Source: Eucommia ulmoides | Taxonomy: Eukaryota > Streptophyta > Magnoliopsida > Garryales > Eucommiaceae | Direction: 5' to 3' | Length of the DNA: 64,000 bases | Assembly (NCBI GenBank): GCA_016647705.1 | Contig: CM028327.1 | Location: 6,953,726-7,017,725 of the forward strand | In this document: piece by piece, positions 22,501-34,571 of the stretch | Layout of the letters: the number at the start of each line of letters is the position of its first letter | Position numbering within the stretch: the stretch's first letter is position 1 | Program-made: the position numbers and the translations under genes | The notes under the pieces: model-generated | What the model was told of the DNA's origin: nothing | What the model saw: the letters and a program-made list of their open reading frames with translations, nothing else | Database searches by the model: none

Positions 22501-25500
22501 AGGAAATCTGTTTTTCTCAAGAGAGTTTCTAAAAGGAGTATGATGAGTAAGTTTCTCGGAACTTCTGACTCTATTTTGCTGATTTCTAGGCGACATTGGC
22601 AATGCCGTTGCTTTAATCTCGGGAAATCTGTTTTTCTCAAGAGAGTTTCTTAAAGGAGTATGATGGGTAAGTTTCTCGGCACTTCTGACTCTATTTTGCT
22701 GATTTTTTGGGGAGGAGCTACGTGCAGAGGAGAAATCCCATGCTAACGGAACCGTAGAAGTAACCATTTGCTGGTGATCTCCTTTCCTTCTGTCGGCCAC
22801 TAACGTATTAAACAGTGGCGTCACTGGCATGTCAACTTGAGGTGATACATCAGTTTCATAGTCAGCCATTTCATCATCATCAATGGGTTGGGCATTAACT
22901 TCTGGCTCGCCAACATGAACAGATGTGTTCTCCCGCTCATTAAAAGTAGCCAACTTGTGCGATTTTAATTTTGGAGAAGATGGCGATCTCACAAGACAAG
23001 GAGATGAAACATCCTCGACTATCTGTCTTGACTTTTTCATATGGACTAGCTTAGAGCATTTCAGGGGATAGTCATTTTCCCCGCTCAAAAATGGGCCTTC
23101 CTTGACCATATATGGCTCTTCAAACTCCTTTATTGAGAACCCGTGATACTCAATCAGATCTTCTATGTCCTCATCCTGATTTCAGTATAATTGTATTAGG
23201 GGAAAAATGTTGAAAATAAAGGGTTGAAATTTCATCAGAGATTGAAAAAAAGAGGAAGTTCCCTGTTTGGTTACTGTTTCTGTTCCCTGATTCTTGTTCC
23301 CGCTCTCAAAATTTTGGGATTAGTGTACAAAAACGCGCTTGGTAAACATGTTTTTGTTCCCCAAAATGTTGGGAGTAATTTGGGACTATTTCATAAATTT
23401 CTTAAGAATATGAGAAACAAAAAAATGTTAATTCTTATTCATTCTCACAAAACTATTCTCACTATCACCCCCGGCCACTACCACCCCGCTAACCACCATA
23501 CATTTAAAGAAGAAAAAAAAGAACAAATGGTGCAACCAAACTTATTTCTTGTTCTGTTCTCATAAATTAAAAAAAAAAAAAAAAAAAACAATTTTTAGGA
23601 TAATGGTCGTTAACAAACATGTTTTTATTTCTAAAATACTCCAGAATGGAAACAAAATTTTCATCCTATCCCATCCCAGTTTATTGAAAATAGAAACAGA
23701 AAAACAGAAACATGAACCAAATGCCACCTAAACAAACCAACGAAAACGTACCTCCATTCCAATCCATTTGGCAACATGGGCAATAGGTATGCCTTGGTTA
23801 TTCTGTAAACCACCATGTAAAGAAGCAAGCGCCAGGGTTCTTAACTAGAGAAAAATTAAGGGTTAAAGTCACAAATCTACAATTTATGGCTGCAAGTAGT
23901 ACCAACCATGAGCAATAAAGCCACAAGTTGCAAGCACCTATACCTTCGCAAAATGAGCATGCATTAGGCATGCTTGAAGGTAGCTTGCTTTCCTTGCCAG
24001 CCGAAAGAAGGCAATAAAATTACCAGTTCTGCAGGCTCTGTGAGAGCACAAAGAAAGGACATCATTAGACTTCACTACAATATCATGACTTACATATAGA
24101 TACAAAGGATATACAACCTTGCTACATCACGGGCAAATAAAACTTCTGGAGTTTGCCTTATCTCTGGTGTCATCTTGGCAAGATCAAGTGAGAGCTCCGC
24201 AGGTTCAACCTAGCACGATATTCTTATTTTCACAGAAAACGATGAAATGAAACTTCTACAATCATGTTGCCACTGCAGCTGACTTACTTTGTACCCTGGA
24301 TGTTTGTCTAGTTTTAGAAGTGCATAATAACCTCTAAATTCCTTCTCCGTCGGTACATTTACTTCCTTCTTTCTATGATCATCATACAATTGGAACAACT
24401 CAACTGATGTTTTATTCATCTGCTCAATATTCAAGTGTGCATCAAATCCCTCTGAAAAGCCCTCGCCTTTCGAATATTCACATAATTCATGCATGGCAAT
24501 TATGTGAAGCCTAATCTGTCAACATGGGCAAACCACAACACTATTATCTTTCAGAAAAATCAAGCTGCATATAGAAGTCAGTTCATATCTTCTTAAGGAT
24601 TATATGCTAATATCATATGCATTTTTAAATTGCTAAACAAAAATTAGCAAAGCAAGATTCGATAAAAGCAATTGCCCCTGAAGCAGCTTCAAGCAATCAA
24701 GGAGATAACATTTTTTATGAGTTCCCGTATATCAATATATATACGTCGTGAAGTTTAATCCCCATTAATTGGTATATTAATTACCGAAAAGTGTTCAATG
24801 ACTCAACTAGAGGATGCTTTTTGCATGGGCTTCAAGTTTATTCCTTCTTTTTTTTCTCGGGGGGAGGGAAAAGTGCAGGATCCACAAAAATGCCCTAAAG
24901 TCAAAGAAAGAGGACAGGCAGTTACAACTATGATGGTGGTAGTTGTGCGGTAGTGCAAGGAACCGAAGGTTGCGCGGCAGGGGGGAGAAAGCACCTTAGG
25001 GAGACAAGAAGACGAAGGGTTTGCGTCAGTAGCTGGGGACGGTATCTAAAGCGCTAGGGATGCTAGGTTATGCACGTCTAAACGGTATCTAAATTAGCCA
25101 TGTGCACAAGGGTTGTACGGGCTAAATACGCTAAAGCCTAACGCCTTAGGGTCTTCCTGCTCCCTTTTGAGTTGCCATAGCCTAATACCAGACATTCGTA
25201 GATTAAGAAGTTCCAAGTGATATCAGCTAACTTAAAGGCAAGTTACCGAACAACAGACAGACAAAGAACGTAGTGTCTAGGGAGAGCAATTTTGCCATAG
25301 CACGGGAGAATGAAGAGTAATGATTTCAGCAAGAGCAGCTGGACGGACTACTATAGTGATTCGTTAAGCGCATCGACCCAGGAGTGGACATCATCGCCTG
25401 CATACAAATCCAGATTTTGTGTTTCATCATTAGCAAAAGTGGAATAGTATAACTTGCGTTCTAGAAAAGAACCCTGGACATTGCGATGATGAGTGGATCA

Positions 25501-28500
25501 AGAACATATCGCATAAGTCGAACCAGTAGATGATCCAGCGGCAGGGATCGCGAAACCCGGTTAGAAAAGGAGGAGTATGCACAGAAATCCTGAGAAGACT
25601 TTGACGTGCACTCAAAGTAGGGCATTTACTCCAGATACTATCCAATTTAAACACTATAGTAGCATGCAAATTGTAAACAAAAATATGAATTAAAATACTT
25701 AGAGAGTAAAATGACCATCTGCTCCAGCATTGTAATAGCCTCTAGGTTGAAAATATGCTGCATCCTCAGATCCATCCGAATTGCTCTCATCCTATCCCAC
25801 AAGAAGTTATACAGATTAAGGAACTTGTCGCTGTAAGGTTGATCCAGCAAATTCAGAAGATAATCCATTGTCCTCTGCAGGATCGGCATGGGTCTGATCA
25901 AGTCTGCTTCCCTTTCAGCCGTTCTGGTATACTGGAAGTCGTATAGAAAACTACATCAGATTTCAGCTTATGTGTTTAGGTATAATATACATCGTAAACT
26001 TAGGTGTGGAAAGGATACAGGACTCATATTGAGGTAAAAAGGGCAAAGTTCACGAGAAATACCTTCTTAACAGCAAGGGATTTGCTGGTTTGATTTCGAT
26101 CTCCATCCAAGCGTTCAAACCGGTCAAGATCTCCTTTCCTCTCTCGTTCAGCTCTTTCGGACTCTAGAAAACAGAATATAAAGAATAAATTGGGTCTTGT
26201 GCTTTCTTAAAATACAAAGGAATTATACGGAACAACCAAAATACAGTTCCACAACGAAAGAGCAGAAACATCATCAAACAAACGTGAAATTGGCCCCGTT
26301 TGGTTACTATTTCTATTCCTTGATTCTTGTTCCCACTCCCAAAATTTTGGTATTAATGTACAGAAACGCATTTAGTAAAAATGTTTCTGTTCGTAAAATT
26401 TTGGGAGTAATTTGGGACAGTTTTCCAAATTCCTTAAGAATCTGAAAAACAAAAAAATGTTGATTTCTATTTACTCCCATAAAACTATTCCCACTACCAT
26501 TCCACCGGCCACCACCACCCTACCTGCCACCACATATTTATAGGGGAAAAAAACGAACAAATGTTGCAACTAAACATGTTTCTTGTTTCTGTTCTCGTAA
26601 ATTAAAAGAAACAATTTCAGGACGATCGTCGTTAACAAACATGTTTCTATTTCCAAAAACAGAATTCTCATCCCAGTTTATTGGAAGTACCACCACCACT
26701 TGTACAGTTAGTTTTTTATCTCACAGAACAGCATCATCTACTCACGTGGTCACGTGAGTTTTTGGTTTGTTAAAGTATTCATCATTCACAGAAATAAAAA
26801 TTGGAGGCTAAGTTGTTCCATTCCATGCAAACCTGAACTACGTTGGTTGAAGTTTTGACAATAGTTAAATGAGAAGGCCAAATCAAATAACCCCAACCTT
26901 GCAGATGAAACTTTTAACTTTATGAGCTTGAACACTGATTAAATGAAATACATACCAGGACACATATCTGGACACAATCCAACTATAATACTGGATGTCT
27001 TCAGGCCTTCATATTCGAATGGAACATTTCCACTTGAGAAATCACCCATCGCGTCTGTAGGCTCTCCAATAAATTTCTGCCTCTCCCCTTTAGAATGATC
27101 GTGCCTCCTTGCAGGAACCTTTTGGTTACCAAAACCAAGACTGGTTTCAACTGGTTGACTTAGTTCATCCTTGAAACGGGCAAGTCGTTTTGCTTTGGCT
27201 TGCATTTCTCTGCAACTCACACAGCCAAAAATTAACAATAATGAACTGGGAAATCATGGTGCCAGTACAAGGATTAGGAGATTACAATGCAAACAGAATC
27301 TCACCGTTCACTACTATCTTGTGCAGAAAAAGAGTTCTCCTGAATGATTTGATCTGATGAAGGTAACGGAGGTGACCTACCTCTTTTGGTAACCGGGATA
27401 CTGGCAGGCCTAGCACTTTTAGCTTCAGAATCAATTATATGTTTAGATTGTGGCGGCTGCTGATAACTTTGAGAATTTGGAAAGGTCATATTGCCATATG
27501 ACCTAGTATGCAGTTCGGAAGGGGAAGGCCTAGCAAGGAACACATAATGTTTGTTTATTTAGAAGAAGAATAAGTTTCCTTAGTTCTCAATATTTTGAGA
27601 CAAAAACAATCATCAAGCTATAGACCATAGAAAATGGGTGGCATTTGGTTAGTGTTTCTGCTTCTACTTCCAATAAACTGGGATTTCTATTTCCATTTTG
27701 GAGTATTCCGGAAATAGAAACATGTTGGGTAACGACCATTGTCCTGAAATTGTTTCTTTTAATTTATGAGAACAGAAACAAGAAACACGTTTGGTTATAA
27801 CATTTGTTCTTTTTTTTTTATTTAAATGTATGGTGGCCGGTGAGGTGGTGGTAGTGGGAACAGTTTTGTGGGAGCTAATAGGAATTAACATTTTTTTTTT
27901 TGTTTCTCATGTTCTTAAGGAATTCAGGAATTACTCCCAAAATTTTGGGAACGGGAACATAAATCGGGGAACAGAAACAGTAACCAAACGGTGCTGGTGT
28001 TTAACATTCAAACAGTATAATCCATGAACCAGGAGAAAACAGCTGAGTCTTCTACCCAGTGGAAATAATAAATATGCAAAAGACTATGGGCGCTCTTCAT
28101 CAAGAGATTCCCATACAAAGATGTCATTAGCTAAATGAAGTTAACACCTCCAAAGATGCAGGTACCCCCAAGTTATTCAGAAGAAATTGAACAACATCCA
28201 CCTCTGCCTTTCGCATCTTTTCAAAAGTGTTCAAAGGTCCATTTTTAAATAATTGAAATCCTAAAATCCGTTAAGCCCACCTTCATACATGCATCAGGTT
28301 TTTAAATTAAGATGTTATAGATTTTTACCAGAAAGGTTCACTTGTAGATGGTAAAGGTGGTGACGTTGTTCGTCCTTTTGGGACCTCAGCACCATCATGC
28401 CTCATTGGCAGCTTTCTTTCAGAATCGTGAGTATCACTGAATGGTGAGACCGCACTGGGTTGATTCCTCTGGTATGTCCATTTATTTCTCCATAAAGGGG

Positions 28501-28944
28501 AAGATAGATTGTTCCTGTACAGCAAAGCAATGTAGTGAAACCAGGACTGAAAAAGAGGGCTCCGCCATTTCAGCCAAAATTATGTAGCTGAAATGTTAGA
28601 TCGAGAAACAAAAATGTATCATGCACGTCACTTGAAATCAAATTATTCCAGCAATAGTCAAAAAGTATTGTGCAAAAACTAAGATCAAATAACTCAAACA
28701 TCTGGAAGAAATCCTATCCACCATCCAATTTCTGATGTAGAAATTCTTCCAACCACTCTTTAAAACAAAAAATCTTGATTCACGAGTTCCCTGAAAGCTC
28801 TATAGAGAGAGAGAGAGAGTACCTGGGGGCAGAATCGATGATCGGCAATGTGCGGGAAGGAGGAGGAGGGAAGTTCAGTATTGGTGCTTGTCCTCTTTGG
28901 ACACCACCAGGACCAGAGCTCTTTCCGAACGAATTGAGCGACAT
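19525..28944 (-). CDS. SAC3B: SAC3B/GANP-type mRNA-export protein (TREX-2 scaffold), 13 exons
   Basis: I assembled 13 exons whose GT-AG junctions keep one frame of 1,441 residues: 28944-28823, 28514-28329, 27529-27305, 27209-26956, 26163-26063, 25931-25716, 24515-24288, 24209-24118, 24037-23944, 23844-23752, 23175-22271, 22189-22075, 21219-19525. The product is the nuclear-pore-associated scaffold of the TREX-2 mRNA-export complex. The SAC3/GANP/THP3 domain begins at IIVGLCPDMCPG (about residues 251-262) and runs to about residue 560, with RPMPILQRTMDYLL, YNFLWDRMRAIRMDLRMQ and ACRTGNFIAFFRLARKASYL. The N-terminus is low-complexity and proline/serine-rich (start MSLNSFGKSSGPGG). The C-terminal exon (PPSTFYEFDIDRLM to IDEKLSFYF) matches my memory of the plant SAC3B tail. 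Arabidopsis SAC3B is about 1,700 residues; the shortfall is mainly N-terminal, so small extra 5' exons may have been missed. Exon 11 carries a 2x40-residue repeat. MITEs sit in introns 2, 4 and 10. Confidence 0.9.
22464..22703 (-). repeat. In-frame 2 x 120-bp tandem repeat inside SAC3B exon 11
   Basis: The two units (22464-22583 and 22584-22703) match at an exact period of 120 bp with about ten differences by eye. Each encodes a 40-residue block containing NRVRS.EKLTHHTP and RNSLEKNRFPEIKATALP. It lies around residues 695-774, between the SAC3 domain and the C-terminal region, in a part expected to be disordered. The period keeps the frame, so it lengthens the linker without breaking the protein. 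Confidence 0.95.
23261..23728. mobile_element. Tourist-like MITE in SAC3B intron 10
   Basis: The left end cctgtttggttactgtttc and the right end aaccaaatgccacc belong to the GGTGGCGTTTGG family. The core is of the less GC-rich type ('cccccggccactaccacccc'). The right flank is TAA but the left end is slightly eroded, so the target duplication is not clean. It lies wholly within the intron between 23,752 and 23,175. Confidence 0.8.
24516..25715 (-). other. SAC3B intron 6, with a GC-richer block of unknown origin
   Basis: The largest SAC3B intron. Bases 24,800-25,640 are clearly less AT-rich than the other introns (for example cggcaggggggagaaagc and gcgctagggatgctagg), and no exon fits the reading frame there: the exons on both sides join in phase 0. 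I saw no termini that identify it as a known transposon. Confidence 0.5.
26292..26686. mobile_element. Truncated Tourist-like MITE in SAC3B intron 4
   Basis: The left end GGCCCCGTTTGGTTACTATT and the interior (cccaaaattttgg, ccaccggccaccaccaccc, catcccagtttattgg) match the copy at 23,261-23,728. The right terminus is missing. Confidence 0.75.
27637..27994. mobile_element. Tourist-like MITE in SAC3B intron 2
   Basis: The left end GGTGGCATTTGGTTAGTGTT and right end cagtaaccaaacggtgc match the family termini. The orientation is opposite to the copies at 23,261 and 26,292. It sits between exon 2 and exon 3. Confidence 0.8.
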
Positions 28945-29044
28945 TGTTTTTAAAATTTCTACAAATTCAATGGATGTTTATGAACATAAAGACCACTATA
29001 AGCCATACATACATATGTGTGCGCATGAGTGTGTATATATATAT

Positions 29045-29240
29045 ACAAGTAAATATCAAATCAATAAATTTTTCCTCTCTCTCTCTCTCAAGGGTTTCAA
29101 ATTTCTTGAATTCTTAGGTAGCGTTTGGGATGAGATGTATGTATATATACAAGTAAATATCAAATCAAGATATTTTCCCCCTCTCTCTCTCTAGGGTTTC
29201 AAATTTCTTGAATTCTTAGGTGGCGTTTGGGATGAAATGG
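29045..29240. repeat. ~104-bp tandem duplication upstream of the SAC3B start codon
   Basis: The block 'acaagtaaatatcaaatca ... ctctctctctc ... gggtttcaaatttcttgaat' is present at 29,045 and again at 29,149. It begins about 100 bp upstream of the ATG, so it probably affects the 5' UTR or core promoter. Each unit ends in a Tourist-like terminus (ttaggtagcgtttggga, ttaggtggcgtttggga), so the duplication includes the edge of a transposon. Confidence 0.8.
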
Positions 29241-30410
29241 GATGGAAATTTTGTTTCTTTCTGAGAACAGAATCACTTTTGTAACGACATTATTCTGAAA
29301 TTATTCCTCAATTTATGAGAACAGAAACAGAGAATCATGTTTGGTAACGACTTAATTCTAAAATGGTTTCCTCAATTTATGTCATTATTTTGCTCTTAAT
29401 GTGTTCTTCAAATATCTAATAAAGACCGTTTGAGCCCGTTTTGTCATCTACTTCGTTCATTATAAACCTAAATACATTGCAAAATCACACAAAAAATAGA
29501 CTAAAAAATTACAAAATATTCCAATATAACGATCTTAAACAAATTTGGAATTAATCTAACGATCAGTTCTTGATGATTTTAATATAACGATCAGTTCTTG
29601 ATAATTTTAAGAACTAATCTGAAATCGAAATTCAAAATCCCAAATTTGGAATCGATATTTGGGAATAGAATCGAAATTGCAAGCTCAAATCAAGATCGAA
29701 ATTTCAATCCGAATCGAATTCGAAATCTATAATCGAAATCGCAGTCGAAATCTGGAAGAGTTTGAGAGAGAGAGACTGATGTAGCGTCGGCGAAGTCAGA
29801 GATGGCGTCGGCAAAGGCATAGACGGTACCGGATTTGTTCAGTAACCGAAATCGCAATCGAAATCTAGAAAATAGTTTTGAGAGATAGAGAGAGAGAGTA
29901 CCGGATCTGTTCGTTGAAGCATTTTGTGGAGATTGTTCGTCGAGACGGTTTGGATCGAAATCGGCGGTATGGATCACGGTGGTTGTTCCGAGGTTGTTCG
30001 TCGACGGTAGGGCTTGCCAAACTGAAGTTGTTCGTCGGAGCTAGGGTCGCGGCGGATTTTCGTCGGCGAAACGCTCGGCGGCAGCAGCTTAGGTTGAGAG
30101 AGGGTTTTGAGACTCACTCAGTGAAAGGGAAAATGAAGAGAGTGGTGAGACATAGATGGTCTCAGAATGAAAAAGAAAAAGAAAAATTTGCTGTTATGTG
30201 CTTAACAAGAGTTGAACACTGGACCTTATTAAACAAATCAAGTAATTCCTAACATATCCTTTTGCTTTGGGATCAATCCCAAAATTTTGAGATGAGATGA
30301 GAACAGAAACATCGTGTTACCAAACACACTTTTGTACATCAATCTTAAAATTTAGGGAGCGAAAACAAAAATCAGGAATTTAAAACACTATCCAAACATG
30401 GTCACTTTCT
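29219..30410. mobile_element. Tourist-like element (~1.2 kb) forming the SAC3B upstream region
   Basis: The left end GGTGGCGTTTGGGATGAAAT follows TTA. The right side near 30,290-30,410 contains the family phrases 'gagaacagaaaca', 'ttaccaaac' and 'cttaaaatttagggagc', but the extreme terminus is unclear. The core has repeated 'cgaaatc' words and GC-richer patches (29,780-30,080) like the element at 62,310-63,237. Short ORFs here are not supported. Confidence 0.5.
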
Positions 30411-33251
30411 GTTGCTCGTAATTGTTTTTCGATGGGACAAATGTTAGGGTTCGTAGAGAACGTGAAAGGGGAATGAGAATGACGAAATGATTAGACGTCG
30501 CTTTGGATTTATTTGTTTTTGGTTAATTTTGAAGAACTTTTGATTTTAATCAATATAAAATTATTTTATGATAATATATATTTAGGATAGTTATAAAGAC
30601 GACCATCCAATTAAAAGACAAATAAATAGATATTGTGGATTGTTGGATAAAATTAAACCTCCACATCAGATGAATGTCACTCCCTCGCGTCGTTCCCTCT
30701 CTCACGCGTACTCTCTCTATGCTTCTTTCTCTCTCTCCTTAAGCTTTTTTTTCTGTCCCTCTCGCTCTCTTTATTTTTCTCCTTCTTATAGCCCACCATC
30801 TACTACCACCACCAAACTCCCTCCCTCTCTCTTTTTCTCTCGTATATATGCACCAGCATCATCGTGGCACACTAACGAATAATCCCCTCTTTCTCTTTTG
30901 TCCATTTCTCAACACATATGACTGTCACCCAACACCATCCTGCCATCATTGCAACCACGATTTGGGTTCGGATTGCCCATGACGCACCCCGTTGGGGGGG
31001 AAAAAAAAGAGTTTTCTTCACTAATTTAAAGCGTTTTTTGAAATACTTTATGGAGGAATCTTTTTTGGTTTTTTGAAAATTTATTTATTTGAAATTTATT
31101 TATCCCTTTTTTATAGGTATCGGGGATTTAATATCTCGATGTGATCAAATCACACTAGCAATGCAAGTTCTTCTCGTATCAAAATTTTAAAATATATCTC
31201 GTTATTTGAAACACTTTGGGAAGAATATTTTGACAATTTTGTCTTTTTAACACGAAAGATCAAAGAAAAATGGGCTTTATATGCGTCACGTTTTCAAAAA
31301 TAAGTTAAGGCCGAATTTTAAAGAAAATGAGACAACATGTAGCATGGAGTTGAATTGGTGTGCTAGGTAACCGAAAATTTTAACAATATTTTTATTTTGA
31401 AATTACCCAAACTTTTGACTTAAAAATTTGTCTAATCAAAAAATCTAATATTCAGGGGTCTATTATGCATGGAGAATATATTAAGTACTCAAAACACCCG
31501 TCTGAAAATAGTATTATGTCTAAAACTTGAATTAAACTAGTTGAGGAGAGTTGATTGAGATTTTTAAAATTCTTTATGATTAGTGTGTGAAAACATTTAT
31601 TTATTTATTATCAAATCCTTTTTTATTACTTATGTTCCTCGTGTATAGCCGCTTCGCTATTATGTTTGAAATCAACAAATCGAACTCTAGGTGGGAGGAA
31701 AGTAATGGAACTTAATGTTATATTGCATTGGCATTTGGTTTTAATTCAAAACTAGTTTTAGACCGGCATATTATGCTGTTTTAGGTAAAAAATTATATAT
31801 TTATTTGAATGTTAAATATACATACAATTGATCCTTAAATTTTATAATTCATATATTTTATGAAAATATAAAAAAATATATTAAAACATAAAAATAAAGT
31901 TATAGCAAAAAAAAAATGTTTATGTCAATTTTTAAAACTATTAATGTCATCACTCGTATTTAATTTCGGAAAAAAGTGAATAAGTTCTTAAAGGGACTTT
32001 TCGAAAGTTTTTTTTTCAAATAATGGTTTTAAAATAATATAATAGGTATTTTTTTATATTATTTAATAGTTTCTATTATTTTATTAAAAATAATTAGAAT
32101 ACTCTTCTAAGCAAATGAAATTTAATAAATTTTATATATAGTTAATAGATGGAGAGATAGAATTTTATTAAATGGTTGGACAAATAGAAGGTGAGGAAGA
32201 GATAAGTCACATATAATTAATTATAATAAAAACAACCATGAACTATATGGGTAAGTTTCAGTGATACCCCTTGTCATTTAGAAAACTTACAACGATATCC
32301 TGCATCATTTGAAAAGTATCTCCGACACCCTTTTCGTTTGATATTAAATATAAAATTACTTATTTGTCTTTGTTACTATAATATTAAAAATTTATTATTA
32401 AAAATTTAGTTAAAATTATCTAATAAAAGAATTACTCTTATAAACCTCTTAAAATAATTACAAATTTGAGTTTTGTATTTAAATTTTGTTTATGTAATAT
32501 ACATTTTCAATTCTAATTTTTTTATTATTATTTTTCGGATCAATTGTTGGTTGCTACACATTTTTTTAAATTTAAATTTAAAGAATACTTGGTGCTGAAT
32601 TTTTTAAATTTAAAATTATTCTGAAAATTAAATATTATTGGTTTATGTAATACATTTTCAATTCAATTTTTTAATTACTTTTGAGATCAAATGATGGTTT
32701 GTTATAATTTTTTGAGTATGTAAAAAGAAATGCTACTGATGTTTTGAAATTTAAAATAATTCTAAGAACTAAATATTTTTTATTTTTTATTTATAAAATT
32801 TACTTACAATTTATATAAAACTATTTCATTAAGCTATGGTTTGTTTTTTCGAATTGTTTGGTGAAATTTTCATATGAGAATTTATTTAATAATATTTTCA
32901 CTCAAATTAAAAAACAATGAGTTTGTGGATTTTTTAATTGTTATTTTTTTACTCTTTATTATATTTGTATTTTTTTATCTCGTTTTGTATATGAAATTAT
33001 TTGCATAAAAAAAATAAAAAATCTAGTAAGTGAAACATTTATAGGTTTTATTTATTTATTTATCATTTAAAACTTATTTGAAATAAAATGTCAATTAAAG
33101 AGAGAAAATTGAGAATAATAGATTTTGTGAGCATTTGATAAAGATTTTAAATATGTAAATTGAGAATGAATGAGAATGCAAGAAATATATTTATTGAGCT
33201 CTTATTTATTTTCAAGTTTTGTCTTTCACTTTTAGTATATAGAATATAGAT
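30411..33251. other. Intergenic DNA, AT-rich, no gene recognised
   Basis: A CT-rich stretch lies at 30,680-30,850. Otherwise the region is AT-rich with long T and A tracts and no ORF of note. I found no intact transposon termini. Confidence 0.4.
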
Positions 33252-33682
33252 TGTTGAATCCCACATCAGTTGTGTTATTTGATCATAGACTATATATAAA
33301 GCCTAGGACAATCCTTCTCTTACAAGACATCTTTTGAGAGTGAGTGAGGCCCACTAGATTTATACATAGTATCAGAATTAGGTCTTTCGTCTAATGTTGG
33401 ACATGTTGAATCCCACGTCAATGTTGGGCTCCTTGATATCCGTTTGCAGTAGTTTGTCAAAATTCACTCAACACGCGAGGGGGTATGTTGAATCCTACAT
33501 TGATGTTAGGCCCTCCAATATCCATTCCCAATGGTTTGTTAAAGTCCACCCGCCACATGAGAGGGCGTGTTGAATCCCACATCGCTTGTGTTACGTGATC
33601 ATAAACTATATATAAAGCCTAAGATAATTATTCTCTTACAAGACGTCTTTTGAGAGTGAGTTAGGCCTATTAGGTTTCTGCA
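33252..33682 (+). mobile_element. TRIM (terminal-repeat retrotransposon in miniature), 431 bp
   Basis: Two 115-bp direct terminal repeats (33252-33366 and 33568-33682) start TGTTGAATCCCACATC and end in CA, with a TATATAAAG motif inside. Just after the left repeat is agtatcagaattagg, a degenerate primer-binding site for initiator tRNA-Met. The interior is two ~81-bp tandem blocks (from 33,406 and 33,488), each starting with the same TGTTGAATCC word as the terminal repeat. The terminal repeats differ at about 15 % of positions by eye, so the insertion is old. It has no coding capacity. Confidence 0.85.
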
Positions 33683-34066
33683 AAAATAAATGGGCGTTTT
33701 GGATGCATGCATGAACTTGATGATATTCATATTTGATATAAGAAAAACAATGCAAGAGATATGAACTTGGTTACGTGAATGATCATAAAAACTAATTTTT
33801 GGTGAATGTTAACGTATAACGTTTGGGTTTGAAATGTGATACAGACTTTGACGTTTTTATACGAACCAGAACCCACAACTCTTGAGTAACCACCACCAGA
33901 TCTAACACCCATCATTCCTCCTCACTTTCTAACCCAGCCTCTCTTTCTTTGTGTATATATATAATACACACACACGTGTGTGTTTGTGTGTGCTATATAT
34001 ATAGAAAGAGAGGAGATGAGAGAGAGAAATGAGTTGTGTGATAGAGTGGGAGATAAAGAGAGAACC

Positions 34067-34260
34067 TGTAAGACCCCGATTTTTATATACGAATAATTTT
34101 AATCGCATTTTATAAGATTTCAAAAATACCGGGGTGGATTACGATATTAATTGTGTGAATTAAAATTTTAGTGGTTAAATTGTAATTTACATAAACATTA
34201 AAAATTGAGAATGAGTTTAATTAATATCCTAACTATAAAAAGAAGAGGGACTTAGTGTAA

Positions 34261-34339
<79 letters not shown>

Positions 34340-34525
34340 GTGGTGAAGGAAACACACGGAGGGAAAATGGCCACTTGGCCGGCCGGTTGATCACACACAC
34401 ACACACATATATATATATACAGATAGAGATAAGGGAAGAAGAATCTAGAACGGAGAGGGGGGAACAGTAGGTTGGTGAGGGGCTTGCGCTTTTTTTCCAA
34501 CACACACACACACACACATACACAT

Positions 34526-34571
<46 letters not shown>

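Noticed and set aside
29690-30252. ORFs of 95 and 124 codons upstream of SAC3B
   Set aside because: They lie inside a transposon-like segment with 'cgaaatc' repeats, show no recognisable domain, and lie upstream of the SAC3B start codon without splice support.
30640-30882. 80-codon plus-strand ORF
   Set aside because: It spans a CT-rich low-complexity stretch translating to S/F/L repeats. There is no conserved motif and no splice context.
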